DNA of 35,778 nucleotides from Actinomadura sp. KC06. Its GTDB lineage: Bacteria; Actinomycetota; Actinomycetes; Streptosporangiales; Streptosporangiaceae. A model generated the notes under the pieces. The model was not told the DNA's origin. It worked only from the letters and a program-made list of their open reading frames with translations, and made no database searches. The position numbers and the translations under genes are program-made. Of this stretch, positions 23,238 to 30,599 are shown piece by piece. The stretch's first letter is position 1. Every line of letters starts with the position of its first letter. Where the stretch lies: NCBI RefSeq assembly GCF_004348735.1, contig NZ_SMKT01000096.1:1-35778 (forward strand), written 5' to 3'.

Positions 23238-23470
23238 TTCTTGATCAGCGCCAAGGCCGCGAGCGTCAGGGCCGCGCCGCCGGCGATGACGGTGACCAGC
23301 AGCGAACCGGTGGTGGCGTAGGCACCGACGAACGCGGCGATCACGCCGTTGATCAACCCGAGTAGCGGACCGACCTCGGCGAAGACCCTGTGCCTTTCGT
23401 CCTGCCTGTCCGGCGGGGATGCCTCTTCCGAGGGCCGGGAGGCAGGCGACTGGCTCTGATGGGCGACCAC
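23234..23470 (-). CDS. Small two-transmembrane protein, 78 aa
   Basis: First gene of the four-gene chain. GTG 23470 is preferred to ATG 23518 because GGAAGGA lies 8 nt upstream of it, while the ATG has no ribosome-binding sequence. The N-terminal half is charged and polar (QSPASRPSEEASPPDRQDERH). The C-terminal half has two hydrophobic helices (VGPLLGLINGVIAAFVGAYA and LLVTVIAGGAALTLAALALI) ending in IKK. It is probably a membrane anchor or holin-like protein; the function is unknown. It could link membrane state to the downstream sigma factor. Confidence 0.65.
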   Translation of the reverse strand: MVAHQSQSPASRPSEEASPPDRQDERHRVFAEVGPLLGLINGVIAAFVGAYATTGSLLVTVIAGGAALTLAALALIKK

Positions 23471-23960
23471 GGTTGTTGTCCTTCCGCGCGGTTGGGTGGA
23501 CTCTTGTCTTCGCCCCATCGGTGTGCAAGAAGCAAGAGTTGTGAAACCTGCAGTTCACGAGGCCGCTGAGGCGACAGTCCACCTGACGGGCCGCCGGGAT
23601 CGGACATCGGCAGGGCAACTGCTGGTCTGGCGGCGGACGGTCAAGGCCGTGTCTGCGCCCAACCGCTCACCCACCCCATGGTCAGCCCTGGACGGCCACG
23701 GCTGTACTGCTCCCCTTTCTGCTCCCAGCGCGCGCACACTGCGCCGCCACGGGGTGGCTGTAGACCGACCGCTGGGTCTGAGCGCTGCTCGCCTCGACTA
23801 GGGCCAAAGTGCGCCAAATATCTTCCCCTGCTTGGTGTCCCCGGGTCAGGGTCGTGAGCGATGGCATTCCCATCCTTGACGATCACGAAAGGGCCGAACT
23901 GGTTGAACAGATTCCTTCTGGAGCGCGGTTTTATGTCGGCCCCGATCGGGAGGGCGAGCA
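23471..23960. other. 490-bp divergent intergenic region upstream of the deazapurine operon
   Basis: It separates the minus-strand sigma operon from the plus-strand queD operon, so it should hold both promoters. A TTGACG at 23876-23881 is a possible -35 for queD, but no good -10 at normal spacing follows. I see no tRNA, no coding frame with convincing bias, and no recognisable preQ1-type riboswitch fold. Confidence 0.45.
23941..23950 (+). promoter_or_regulatory. CCCGATCGGG palindrome at the queD ribosome-binding site
   Basis: A perfect 10-bp palindrome whose right half runs into GGGAGGG, the Shine-Dalgarno sequence of queD (ATG 23961). A repressor bound here, or a compact fold in RNA, could limit expression of the whole 11-gene operon. 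The site is short and may be chance. Confidence 0.3.
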
Positions 23961-24356
23961 ATGTACCGGATCGCCAAGTCCTTCAGCTTTGAGGCATCAC
24001 ATCAGCTTACCGGACTGCCGGACGGCCACAAATGTGGACGGTTGCATGGGCACACTTACCGGGTCGAGGTGGTGCTGGAGAACGCGAATCTGACGGATTG
24101 CGGGTTCGTGGTGGACTTCGCCGACCTCGCACCGTTCAAGGCGTACCTGGATGCTTCGCTTGATCATCGGCATCTCAACGATGTCTTCGACTTCGCGCCG
24201 ACAAGTGAGAATTTGGCCCATCACCTGTATGGGTGGTGCCGCGCTGAGCTGCCTTGTCAGGTCGGTGAGCTCGTGGCCGCGGTGTGCCTGTCGGAGACTG
24301 GCTCGACCTGGGTCGAGTTCCGCCCGGAGCACGCGGCTGGCGAGGGCGACCATTGA
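23961..24356 (+). CDS. queD: 6-carboxy-5,6,7,8-tetrahydropterin synthase (QueD/PTPS family)
   Basis: 131-aa tunnelling-fold enzyme that converts 7,8-dihydroneopterin triphosphate to 6-carboxytetrahydropterin, the second step of 7-deazaguanine synthesis. Zinc ligands His14 (EASHQL) and His29/His31 (RLHGHTY) and catalytic Cys25 (KCGRLHGH) are present. LDHRHLND (about 67-74) supplies the catalytic Asp/His, and a Glu near 112 sits in the pterin pocket region. ATG 23961 follows GGGAGGG. It is the first gene of the operon, and its TGA overlaps the TTG start of queE. Close relatives in 7-deazapurine antibiotic clusters (e.g. toyocamycin ToyB) have the same role. Confidence 0.93.
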   Translation: MYRIAKSFSFEASHQLTGLPDGHKCGRLHGHTYRVEVVLENANLTDCGFVVDFADLAPFKAYLDASLDHRHLNDVFDFAPTSENLAHHLYGWCRAELPCQVGELVAAVCLSETGSTWVEFRPEHAAGEGDH

Positions 24357-25105
24357 GGGCGCACATCAATGAAACGGCGAGGCATTCTCACAGCCTGTGG
24401 GTCTCCGAGCGCTTCGGTCCGACGTTTCAGGGAGAAGGGCCGTCTGCCGGTCGCCAGGCGGTGTTCGTCCGGCTGCTGTCCTGCAACCTCGATTGTGGTC
24501 GCGGAGAGGGGGCGGCGTGGTCGTGCGATACCCCCTACACGTGGGACTGGGATCGGTTCGACCGCAAGGCTGAAGGCAGGCGGGTTCCAGTTCGTGATCT
24601 GGTCTCCTGGATTCTCGACCGGCGCGTCGAGCTGATGGTCATCACAGGTGGAGAACCACTGCTCCAACAGCGCAGGCTGGTCGATCTCGTGGTCCAGGTG
24701 CTGGCCGAAGGGCGTCGGGTCGAGATCGAGACGAACGGCACTGTGGTTCCACTTTCTGATCTTTGCCGGGCGAACGTGACCTTCAACGTCTCGCCGAAGC
24801 TTTCGGCCAGCGGTGTCGCCACGTCCAGGCGAGTCGTGGACGAGCCGCTGCGAGTCTTCGGCCGACTGGCGCGGGCGGGCGGTGCGGTGTTCAAGTTCGT
24901 CGTCACCTGCCAGGCCGAGCTGGACGAGGTCGCCAGGCTGGTGGACGCCCATGCGCTCGCCCCGGTGTGGATCATGCCAGCGGGTACGGATGCGGACGTC
25001 GTGCTGCGGCGTGCCCGGGAGCTGGCCGAGCCGGTCCTTGCCCGGGGATGGCATCTGACGCCTCGGCTGCACACCTTGCTGTGGGGAGACGCTCGTGGAC
25101 GCTGA
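24353..25105 (+). CDS. queE: 7-carboxy-7-deazaguanine synthase (QueE-type radical SAM)
   Basis: 250-aa radical SAM enzyme that rearranges 6-carboxytetrahydropterin to 7-carboxy-7-deazaguanine. Visible features are the N-terminal FGPTFQGEGPSAGRQAVFVR block, cluster cysteines Cys44, Cys48 and Cys58, CDTPYTWDW directly after the third Cys, MVITGGEPLL (the GGE motif) and ETNGT. Cysteine spacing is C-x3-C-x9-C, with extra residues GRGEGAAW compared with the classical C-x3-C-x2-C. The QueE family is known for altered spacing. TTG 24353 is the only in-frame start near the domain, has GAGGG upstream and gives a TTGA overlap with queD. Confidence 0.9.
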   Translation: MRAHINETARHSHSLWVSERFGPTFQGEGPSAGRQAVFVRLLSCNLDCGRGEGAAWSCDTPYTWDWDRFDRKAEGRRVPVRDLVSWILDRRVELMVITGGEPLLQQRRLVDLVVQVLAEGRRVEIETNGTVVPLSDLCRANVTFNVSPKLSASGVATSRRVVDEPLRVFGRLARAGGAVFKFVVTCQAELDEVARLVDAHALAPVWIMPAGTDADVVLRRARELAEPVLARGWHLTPRLHTLLWGDARGR

Positions 25106-25565
25106 GCGGCTTTCCTGGGGTGACCATGCGCGGCTCGTCGACGACATCGCCACCCGGGTCACCGCGGACGGAAAGCCGGACGTCATCGTCGGGGTCCTGC
25201 GCGGCGGAGCGGTTCCGGCGGTGATGCTCGCGCATCGGCTCGGGCTACGCGACGTCCGCACGCTGACCGTCGTCCACACGACCGCAGACGGCGTCAACGC
25301 TCCTAAGCACACCGAGCCCCGGGTGACAGATACCGGCGCGCTGGGCGGTGTCGGCGGCATGGACGTCCTGGTGGTCGACGACGTCGCAGGGAGCGGGAAG
25401 TCGATCGAACTGGCGCACCGGCTCGTCTCTGGCGGCAACGCCAAACGGATTCGCACGGCCGTGTGCGTTCTCAACCTCGGCAACTGGCCCGAGGCCGCCC
25501 CCACGCCGGACATTGTCGGCCGCCGCGTCCACCGCTGGGTGATCTTCCCCTGGGAGGTGTCGTGA
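25095..25565 (+). CDS. Type I phosphoribosyltransferase
   Basis: 156-aa PRPP-dependent enzyme of the purine-type phosphoribosyltransferase fold (xanthine/hypoxanthine-like). The N-terminal substrate-side motif is VIVGVLRGGAVPAVMLAHRLG, and the PRPP-binding loop is VLVVDDVAGSGKS (91-103). GTG 25095 overlaps queE by 11 bp. In toyocamycin-type pathways a phosphoribosyltransferase (ToyH) attaches the deazapurine to ribose 5-phosphate. The same role, making a 7-deazapurine nucleotide here, is a reasonable inference. Ordinary purine salvage is the alternative. Confidence 0.85.
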   Translation: MDAERLSWGDHARLVDDIATRVTADGKPDVIVGVLRGGAVPAVMLAHRLGLRDVRTLTVVHTTADGVNAPKHTEPRVTDTGALGGVGGMDVLVVDDVAGSGKSIELAHRLVSGGNAKRIRTAVCVLNLGNWPEAAPTPDIVGRRVHRWVIFPWEVS

Positions 25566-26692
25566 CCACCGTCGCCTACTGCCTGCTCACCTACCGTCCC
25601 GATCACCCCTCCGGCATCGAGCGGAGCATCGCCGCGCAGATGGCCGGTATGCGCGAACTTGGACACGAGCCGCTGGTGATCGCTGCCGGGCCGCCGCGGC
25701 CGGGAGATGCCGATGAGCCAGCCCTGATCCGGCTGAAGTCCGTCGTGCTGCCCGCGTTGACCCGCCACACCGAGGTGGTGGACGCGATCGCCGATGAGCG
25801 TGCGGTGGCCGCGGAGGTCCGAGGCGTACTGGCCGACCACGGCGTCGATGTGGCGTGCTGGGGAGCGCCGGTGTGGGGGCTCGGCCACCTGGGAGCGGCC
25901 CCACCGGGCACGCTGTCCGTGCTCATGGTGCACAACACCCTGCGTCCGACCTCGGACCCGGCACCCATGCACCGCGCGGTGGCCGCCGCCGACGTCGTCT
26001 GCCCAGCCAGCCCCTACGTCCTAGACAGCTACGCCTCCGCTGGCTGGGACACCACCGATTGGAGGATCGTCCCCAACGCCGTCCTGAGCACCGGCCTCCG
26101 GCCGCCCTCCCGGTGTGAACGTGAACAGCTCCGCAGACGCGGACCAGTCCGCATCGTCTCGCGCGCCGACCCGGGCAAGGGCCAAGCCTGTTTCCTTGAG
26201 GCGATGCCCGCCGGGTGGGACCGGCCCATCGAGATCGTCCTAGCCGAAGCCGACTTCGAGTTCGCCCACGGCCAGCAGGCCCGCGCGGTCGCCGACTGCC
26301 GCGCCCAAGCCGACCGGCGCAGTGACGTCGTCACCTTGCATCCGGCGCTGCGCTGGCACGACGTACCGGCCTACTTCGCCGAAGCAGCCGCGACGGTCAT
26401 CACGTCGGTGGAACCAGAGACGTTCAGTCACACCACCGCCGAGGCACTCAGCGTCGGCACACCCGTGGTCGCTTTCGACCTCGGTTTCGTCCCCGACCTG
26501 GCAGGCCCCGCCGGGCGTGTCGTCCCGCTCGAAGATGGGTTCGCCGCCCTGTGGAGCAGGCTGCACCAACTCCTCCACGACTGCGACGCCTACCACGCCG
26601 CGAGCCGGGCCGCGCCCGGCCGCATCGCCCATCACAACCCTGTCACGGCCGCCTCGGCGCTGCTGGCGGCGGCCCTGCCCAGCCGGATCTGA
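25562..26692 (+). CDS. GT4-type (GT-B fold) glycosyltransferase
   Basis: 376-aa glycosyltransferase. The N-terminal half has the acceptor-side features YRPDHPSGIERSIAAQMAG and HNTLRP. The C-terminal half has the nucleotide-sugar domain with SRADPGKGQ (about 200-208) and the Glu286-x7-Glu294 signature in EPETFSHTTAEALSVGTPVVAFD. No membrane segment, so it probably acts on a soluble acceptor. GTG 25562 follows GGGAGG and overlaps the previous stop (GTGA). Because a PIG-L deacetylase follows, transfer of an N-acetylhexosamine (as in mycothiol or bacillithiol synthesis) is the natural hypothesis. Confidence 0.88.
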   Translation: MTTVAYCLLTYRPDHPSGIERSIAAQMAGMRELGHEPLVIAAGPPRPGDADEPALIRLKSVVLPALTRHTEVVDAIADERAVAAEVRGVLADHGVDVACWGAPVWGLGHLGAAPPGTLSVLMVHNTLRPTSDPAPMHRAVAAADVVCPASPYVLDSYASAGWDTTDWRIVPNAVLSTGLRPPSRCEREQLRRRGPVRIVSRADPGKGQACFLEAMPAGWDRPIEIVLAEADFEFAHGQQARAVADCRAQADRRSDVVTLHPALRWHDVPAYFAEAAATVITSVEPETFSHTTAEALSVGTPVVAFDLGFVPDLAGPAGRVVPLEDGFAALWSRLHQLLHDCDAYHAASRAAPGRIAHHNPVTAASALLAAALPSRI

Positions 26693-26767
26693 CCCCGACC
26701 AACCGCTTGCCGCACGGACATCGCCGTGTGGTCCCGTCTCCCCTTCCACGGAAAAGAGGAGGGTTCC

Positions 26768-27478
26768 ATGTTCACCTTGTTCGGGCTCCAGCCCCCAGAC
26801 CGCGTCCTGGTCGTCGCCGCTCACCCTGATGACGAGACGCTGGGGATGGGCGGGACGATCGCCGCGCTGACAGACGCCGGTATCGGCGTCGACGTACTCG
26901 CCGTCGCCTGTACCAGCGGCGTGATGCACGGTGGTGTCTCCGACACCGAGGTCCGCTCCCGCGAGTTCGACCGGGCCTGCACCGTCCTACAGGTCGCTCG
27001 CCGACGGCTCGCTTGGATCGATACCGATCGAGCGCACGGCCTGCCGTCGTGGCCGGCCGAGATCGTCCGGCTTATCGAATCGGGCGAGGAGGTGTCGCTG
27101 GCGGCGAGCCGACCGGCCGCGCTGTTCCTGCCCGCGGGGGGCCACCATCACGACCACCGCGCCGTCCACGCCGCCGCGCTCGCCGCCGTCCGTCCCGGCC
27201 ACCGCCCCGACCGGCCGCTGCCCAAGCTGGTGGCGGGCTACGACGGCCCAGAAGACCGCTGCTGGTCCACCGCCGACGCGGCTCGCCCGCTGGTGGTCGA
27301 CATCAGCGACTACACCCCCACCAAGACCAAAGCGCTGCGCTGCTACGCGAGCCAGCTCCGCGACGATCCGCATCCACGCAGCCTCGCCAAGGTCACCGCG
27401 CTCGACCTGGCCGCAGGAGCGGTGATCGGCGTGCAGGCGGCCGAACGCTTCGCGCTCTACCGGATGGTCGCATCATGA
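26768..27478 (+). CDS. PIG-L family (LmbE-like) zinc N-deacetylase
   Basis: 236-aa zinc-dependent deacetylase. The metal motif AHPDDE (His19, Asp21, Asp22) and the second site HHHDHRAVH (126-134) are intact, and GMGGT follows the first motif as in MshB/BshB enzymes. ATG 26768 has AGGAGGG just upstream; 75 bp separate it from the glycosyltransferase, the widest gap in the operon. It probably removes the acetyl group from a GlcNAc residue placed by the neighbouring glycosyltransferase, giving a free amine for later steps. Its stop overlaps the WbqC gene. Confidence 0.9.
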   Translation: MFTLFGLQPPDRVLVVAAHPDDETLGMGGTIAALTDAGIGVDVLAVACTSGVMHGGVSDTEVRSREFDRACTVLQVARRRLAWIDTDRAHGLPSWPAEIVRLIESGEEVSLAASRPAALFLPAGGHHHDHRAVHAAALAAVRPGHRPDRPLPKLVAGYDGPEDRCWSTADAARPLVVDISDYTPTKTKALRCYASQLRDDPHPRSLAKVTALDLAAGAVIGVQAAERFALYRMVAS

Positions 27479-28212
27479 GCACCCGCGACGGAAGGCGGAT
27501 ACTTGTCGGTCATCAGCCCGCCTACCTGCCGGGCCCCGGCTACTTCTCGCGGCTGCTGGATGTGCCGCACTTCCTCGTCCTGGACCACGTGCAATTCAGC
27601 CAGGGAAGCTGGCAGCAGCGCAACCGGGTGCCAGGGCCGGATCGAGCGCCGCGCTGGCTCACCGTCCCGGTCCGCCAACGCTTCGGCCAGCCGATCCGCG
27701 ACGTGCAGATCAGCGGGGACCGGTGGAGGCGTCGGCACTGGCAGAACCTGTCCCAGTCCTACGGGAGTGCCCCGTTCTGGTCAGCGTGGGAACCGCAGCT
27801 GCGAGCCGTGTACGACCGGCCCTGGTCACATCTGTTGCCGCTGAACCTGGAACTCATCCGGCTCATGCTCGACGGGTTCGGTATCGAGGTGGAGATCATC
27901 GGCTCCAGTGCGCTGGCGCCGCGGGGAGCCAAGACCGGCATGCTGGTTGACCTTTGTCGGCGGACCGGCAGCAACGTCCTACGCGTGGGGACCGGGGCAG
28001 CGGCTTACCTGGACACCGCTCTGCTCGATCGAGCCGGGATCGACGTTCAGGTCGCCTCCTACGCAGCCGACAACGAGGGGCTCTGGGAGGTGGGCTCGCC
28101 GGGGCTGACCGCGCTAGAGCTGCTGGTTCACTACGGGCCGGCCGCGCGCGCCCGCCTCGCCGACGGTGCCCGGCTGACGAACGGTTCGTTCGCGGAGGCG
28201 GCACATGAGTGA
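27475..28212 (+). CDS. WbqC family protein
   Basis: 245-aa protein with the WbqC N-terminal signature: VGHQPAYLPGPGYFSRLL, then FLVLDHVQFSQGSWQQRNRV, then WLTVPVRQ. The family occurs in O-antigen, amino-sugar and natural-product loci and is suspected of amide-bond formation or amino-acyl transfer to amino sugars, but its chemistry is not firmly established. ATG 27475 overlaps the deacetylase stop (ATGA). Its place right after a step that frees an amine fits acylation of that amine. That role is inference. Confidence 0.85.
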   Translation: MSTRDGRRILVGHQPAYLPGPGYFSRLLDVPHFLVLDHVQFSQGSWQQRNRVPGPDRAPRWLTVPVRQRFGQPIRDVQISGDRWRRRHWQNLSQSYGSAPFWSAWEPQLRAVYDRPWSHLLPLNLELIRLMLDGFGIEVEIIGSSALAPRGAKTGMLVDLCRRTGSNVLRVGTGAAAYLDTALLDRAGIDVQVASYAADNEGLWEVGSPGLTALELLVHYGPAARARLADGARLTNGSFAEAAHE

Positions 28213-28825
28213 TCTCGCAGACCCCGGGCGCACGGCGCAGACTCTGCAGTCCCGGCGTCGAGTCGATATCGCGGCCGTCGAGGATCTGTATCGCAAGATG
28301 CTCGAAGCGCTCGGCGAGGATCCCGACCGCGAGGGCCTGCAGGACACGCCACGTCGGGTGGCCGCGTGGTGGCGGGAGTTCCTGGACTTCGGCGCTGGCC
28401 GCTGCGACACGGTCTTCGCGCACACCACGATGACGGAGGGCCACCAACAGGTGACGGTCGCCGGCATCGTCGCCTGGTCGTTGTGCGAGCACCACCTGCT
28501 GCCATTCCGCGTGGAGTTCTCTTGCGGTTACGTCCCCAACGAGACGGTCGTGGGCCTATCGAAGATCGTCCGGATCGTCCAGGCGCACGCTCACCGGCTC
28601 CAACTGCAGGAGCGGCTCACCAGGCAGATCGCGACCTCTCTCGCCGAGGTCACCGGCAGCCGGGATGTGGGCGTGTGGGGGCGCGGAGAGCATCTGTGCA
28701 TGAGCATGCGCGGTGTGCAGGCGCAAGCCGCCCGCACCGACACCAACTGTCTGCTGGGCCGTTTGTCCACCGATCCGGTGCTCGCGGCGCACCTGGCTCC
28801 GTCGGTATGCCGGGAGCATCGATGA
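28205..28825 (+). CDS. folE: GTP cyclohydrolase I
   Basis: 206-aa enzyme converting GTP to 7,8-dihydroneopterin triphosphate, the substrate of QueD. Zinc ligands are Cys94 and His97 (LCEHHLLPF) and Cys165 (EHLCMSMRG). The family core GLSKIVRIVQAHAHRLQLQERLT (about 117-139) and the start DLYRKMLEALGEDPDREGL are clear. ATG 28205 has GGAGG upstream and overlaps the WbqC gene by 8 bp. A dedicated folE copy inside the operon indicates pathway-specific supply, as in other 7-deazapurine clusters. Confidence 0.95.
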   Translation: MSDLADPGRTAQTLQSRRRVDIAAVEDLYRKMLEALGEDPDREGLQDTPRRVAAWWREFLDFGAGRCDTVFAHTTMTEGHQQVTVAGIVAWSLCEHHLLPFRVEFSCGYVPNETVVGLSKIVRIVQAHAHRLQLQERLTRQIATSLAEVTGSRDVGVWGRGEHLCMSMRGVQAQAARTDTNCLLGRLSTDPVLAAHLAPSVCREHR

Positions 28826-29541
28826 AGGCTCGGCTGGACACAGCGCTCGTCACACGGGCCCGGCGAGCCGCGGGCTGGGTGAGCCTTGAGGGCGGCAACG
28901 GTGTCGGCAAAACCTACCTGGCCGCGCGTGCCGCAGCGCTGCTCGGCGAGCGCTGCCTCCACCTGCAGGAGCTGCCCGACTCCCCCGCCGACCAGATCCC
29001 CGGACAGGTCGTCGCCGCCCTCCATGCGGTCGGCGACATGTGGTTGCGCACCGGCAGGCCCCGCACCGAAACTCTGCTGCTGGCCGCACTGCAGGTCCAC
29101 CGATACGAGGCGCTGCCTCCCCACGCATCCCACCGCATGGTGCTAGAGGACCGTGGCCCGCACAGCGTCGCGGTGTACCAGTCGGTGATCCTCACCGACC
29201 CCGAGGACGGCGACGATGGGGCACTGCGCACGGCTCAGTCGATCCTCGCTCAGATCGCCGCATGGCGGCCGCTGCCCGACACTGCGGTGCTGGTCGTGGA
29301 CGATCCCGACCGGCGCCTGGCACGGTGGCGGCGCCGCCTCGGCCGTCCGCCGTCCGCGGACGAACTGGACTTGATGGCGCGCGCTGTCCACCTCTACGAC
29401 CTGCTCGAACGAACCTCGCCTGGGACTTTCCAGATCGTCGACCGCCGGGAACTACACGAGGACGCCTGCATCACCGCAATCGTCGATGCCTGCCGCGCAG
29501 CCGCCCGGAGCGGTGAGGAGCCGACATGCCAATCCACCTAA
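28822..29541 (+). CDS. Thymidylate-kinase-like P-loop protein
   Basis: 239-aa P-loop kinase-like protein. Walker A is LEGGNGVGKTYLA (Gly24-Thr31 core). A Glu-Asp-Arg motif (LEDRGPHSVAVYQS) corresponds to the DR motif of dTMP kinases, and DDPDRRLARWRRRLGR resembles the arginine-rich lid. It is longer and more divergent than housekeeping dTMP kinases. ATG 28822 overlaps the folE stop (ATGA). It may phosphorylate a deazapurine nucleoside monophosphate or a sugar intermediate; the substrate cannot be assigned. Confidence 0.8.
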   Translation: MKARLDTALVTRARRAAGWVSLEGGNGVGKTYLAARAAALLGERCLHLQELPDSPADQIPGQVVAALHAVGDMWLRTGRPRTETLLLAALQVHRYEALPPHASHRMVLEDRGPHSVAVYQSVILTDPEDGDDGALRTAQSILAQIAAWRPLPDTAVLVVDDPDRRLARWRRRLGRPPSADELDLMARAVHLYDLLERTSPGTFQIVDRRELHEDACITAIVDACRAAARSGEEPTCQST

Positions 29542-30599
29542 TCCGGAAGCCCGGCGCGGCCGCCGGGAGGGTGACGCTGCTGTGGGCGTTGCGGTCCCCA
29601 TGCAATCTGGGATGTCGCTACTGCTACTTCGGGACGGTCGGCGATCACCGGCTCCAGCCCGTCACCCAAACGGGCCGACTGTCGCACCTGGCGCGCACCG
29701 ACCTGTCCGCCGACCGGGTCATGGCTTTCGCCCGAACGCTCGAAGGCTCGGCAGTGCGGCGGGTGTTTGTGGCGGGGGGAGAGCCGCTGATCTGGCCGCC
29801 CGTCCTCGAACTCCTCGCCATTCTCAAAGCCGCCAGCGTGCAGGTCATCGTCTGCACCAATGGCATTCCGCTGAACCGCTCAAACATCCGGACTGGGCTG
29901 CTCGATCTGGGCGTCGACGCGGTGTCGGTGTCCCTGGACTCGGCGGACGCGGCCTACAACGACGCCTGGCGGCCGTCCCACAACAGCAAAGATGGCTGGC
30001 GACAAGTGATCGAAGGAATCACCGCGCTCCGCGATTCGCGTGGTCGGCGTCCCAGCCCCCGGATCGGGATATACACCGTGCTCACCCGCCATAACGCAGC
30101 CGACCTGCTCGATGTCGCGCGCCTGGCCTGCGACCTGGAGTGCGACTACTTCGTTCCACAACCGATCGCCCTGGACGGCGATCACGCGCTACACGACGAA
30201 CTGTCGCTCACCAGAGCCGACGTTTCTTCTCTGCGCGCGGCGTTCACAGAGCTGCAGCAGGCACAACTTCCGCTTCGGCTTCCCGCCGCGCCGTATGCGG
30301 ACCAGGTCACCGCCGCCGTTTCCCATCCGACCGGCGTGATTGAAGGATGCTTTGGCGGCAGCACCTTGAATTTCATCGAGCCGGACGGCTCGGTCTGGGA
30401 CTGCCCGTCCTCGCTGCGGATCGCGGCCACCCCGCCCGAACGCCGACGGAACATCCGTGGCGCCGACGCACGCACGCTCTTCGCCGCCCGCGGTTGCACC
30501 GACTGTTCCTTGTTCTCCGTCGACTGCGTGAACATGTGGCCGCTCATGGGCTTCGACCGCTTCCTCGCCTCCAACCGCCCGAACCAGGACGCCGAATGA
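29526..30599 (+). CDS. Radical SAM enzyme with SPASM-type C-terminus
   Basis: 357-aa radical SAM protein. The 4Fe-4S site is Cys26-x3-Cys30-x2-Cys33 (CNLGCRYCYF), with FVAGGEPLIW as the GGE motif and VCTNGIPL after it. The C-terminal region has a SPASM-like cysteine set for auxiliary clusters: EGCFGGSTLNF, then SVWDCPSS, then GCTDCSLFSVDC. ATG 29526 follows GAGGAG and overlaps the kinase gene by 16 bp. Such enzymes dehydrogenate or crosslink peptides, amino sugars and cyclitols. The adjacent aminotransferase suggests an oxidation followed by transamination on a sugar, as in aminocyclitol pathways, but this is only a hypothesis. Confidence 0.9.
   Translation: MPIHLIRKPGAAAGRVTLLWALRSPCNLGCRYCYFGTVGDHRLQPVTQTGRLSHLARTDLSADRVMAFARTLEGSAVRRVFVAGGEPLIWPPVLELLAILKAASVQVIVCTNGIPLNRSNIRTGLLDLGVDAVSVSLDSADAAYNDAWRPSHNSKDGWRQVIEGITALRDSRGRRPSPRIGIYTVLTRHNAADLLDVARLACDLECDYFVPQPIALDGDHALHDELSLTRADVSSLRAAFTELQQAQLPLRLPAAPYADQVTAAVSHPTGVIEGCFGGSTLNFIEPDGSVWDCPSSLRIAATPPERRRNIRGADARTLFAARGCTDCSLFSVDCVNMWPLMGFDRFLASNRPNQDAE

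Noticed and set aside
23471..23960. preQ1-type riboswitch upstream of queD
   Set aside because: No recognisable aptamer fold or A-rich tail seen; only a palindrome at the ribosome-binding site.
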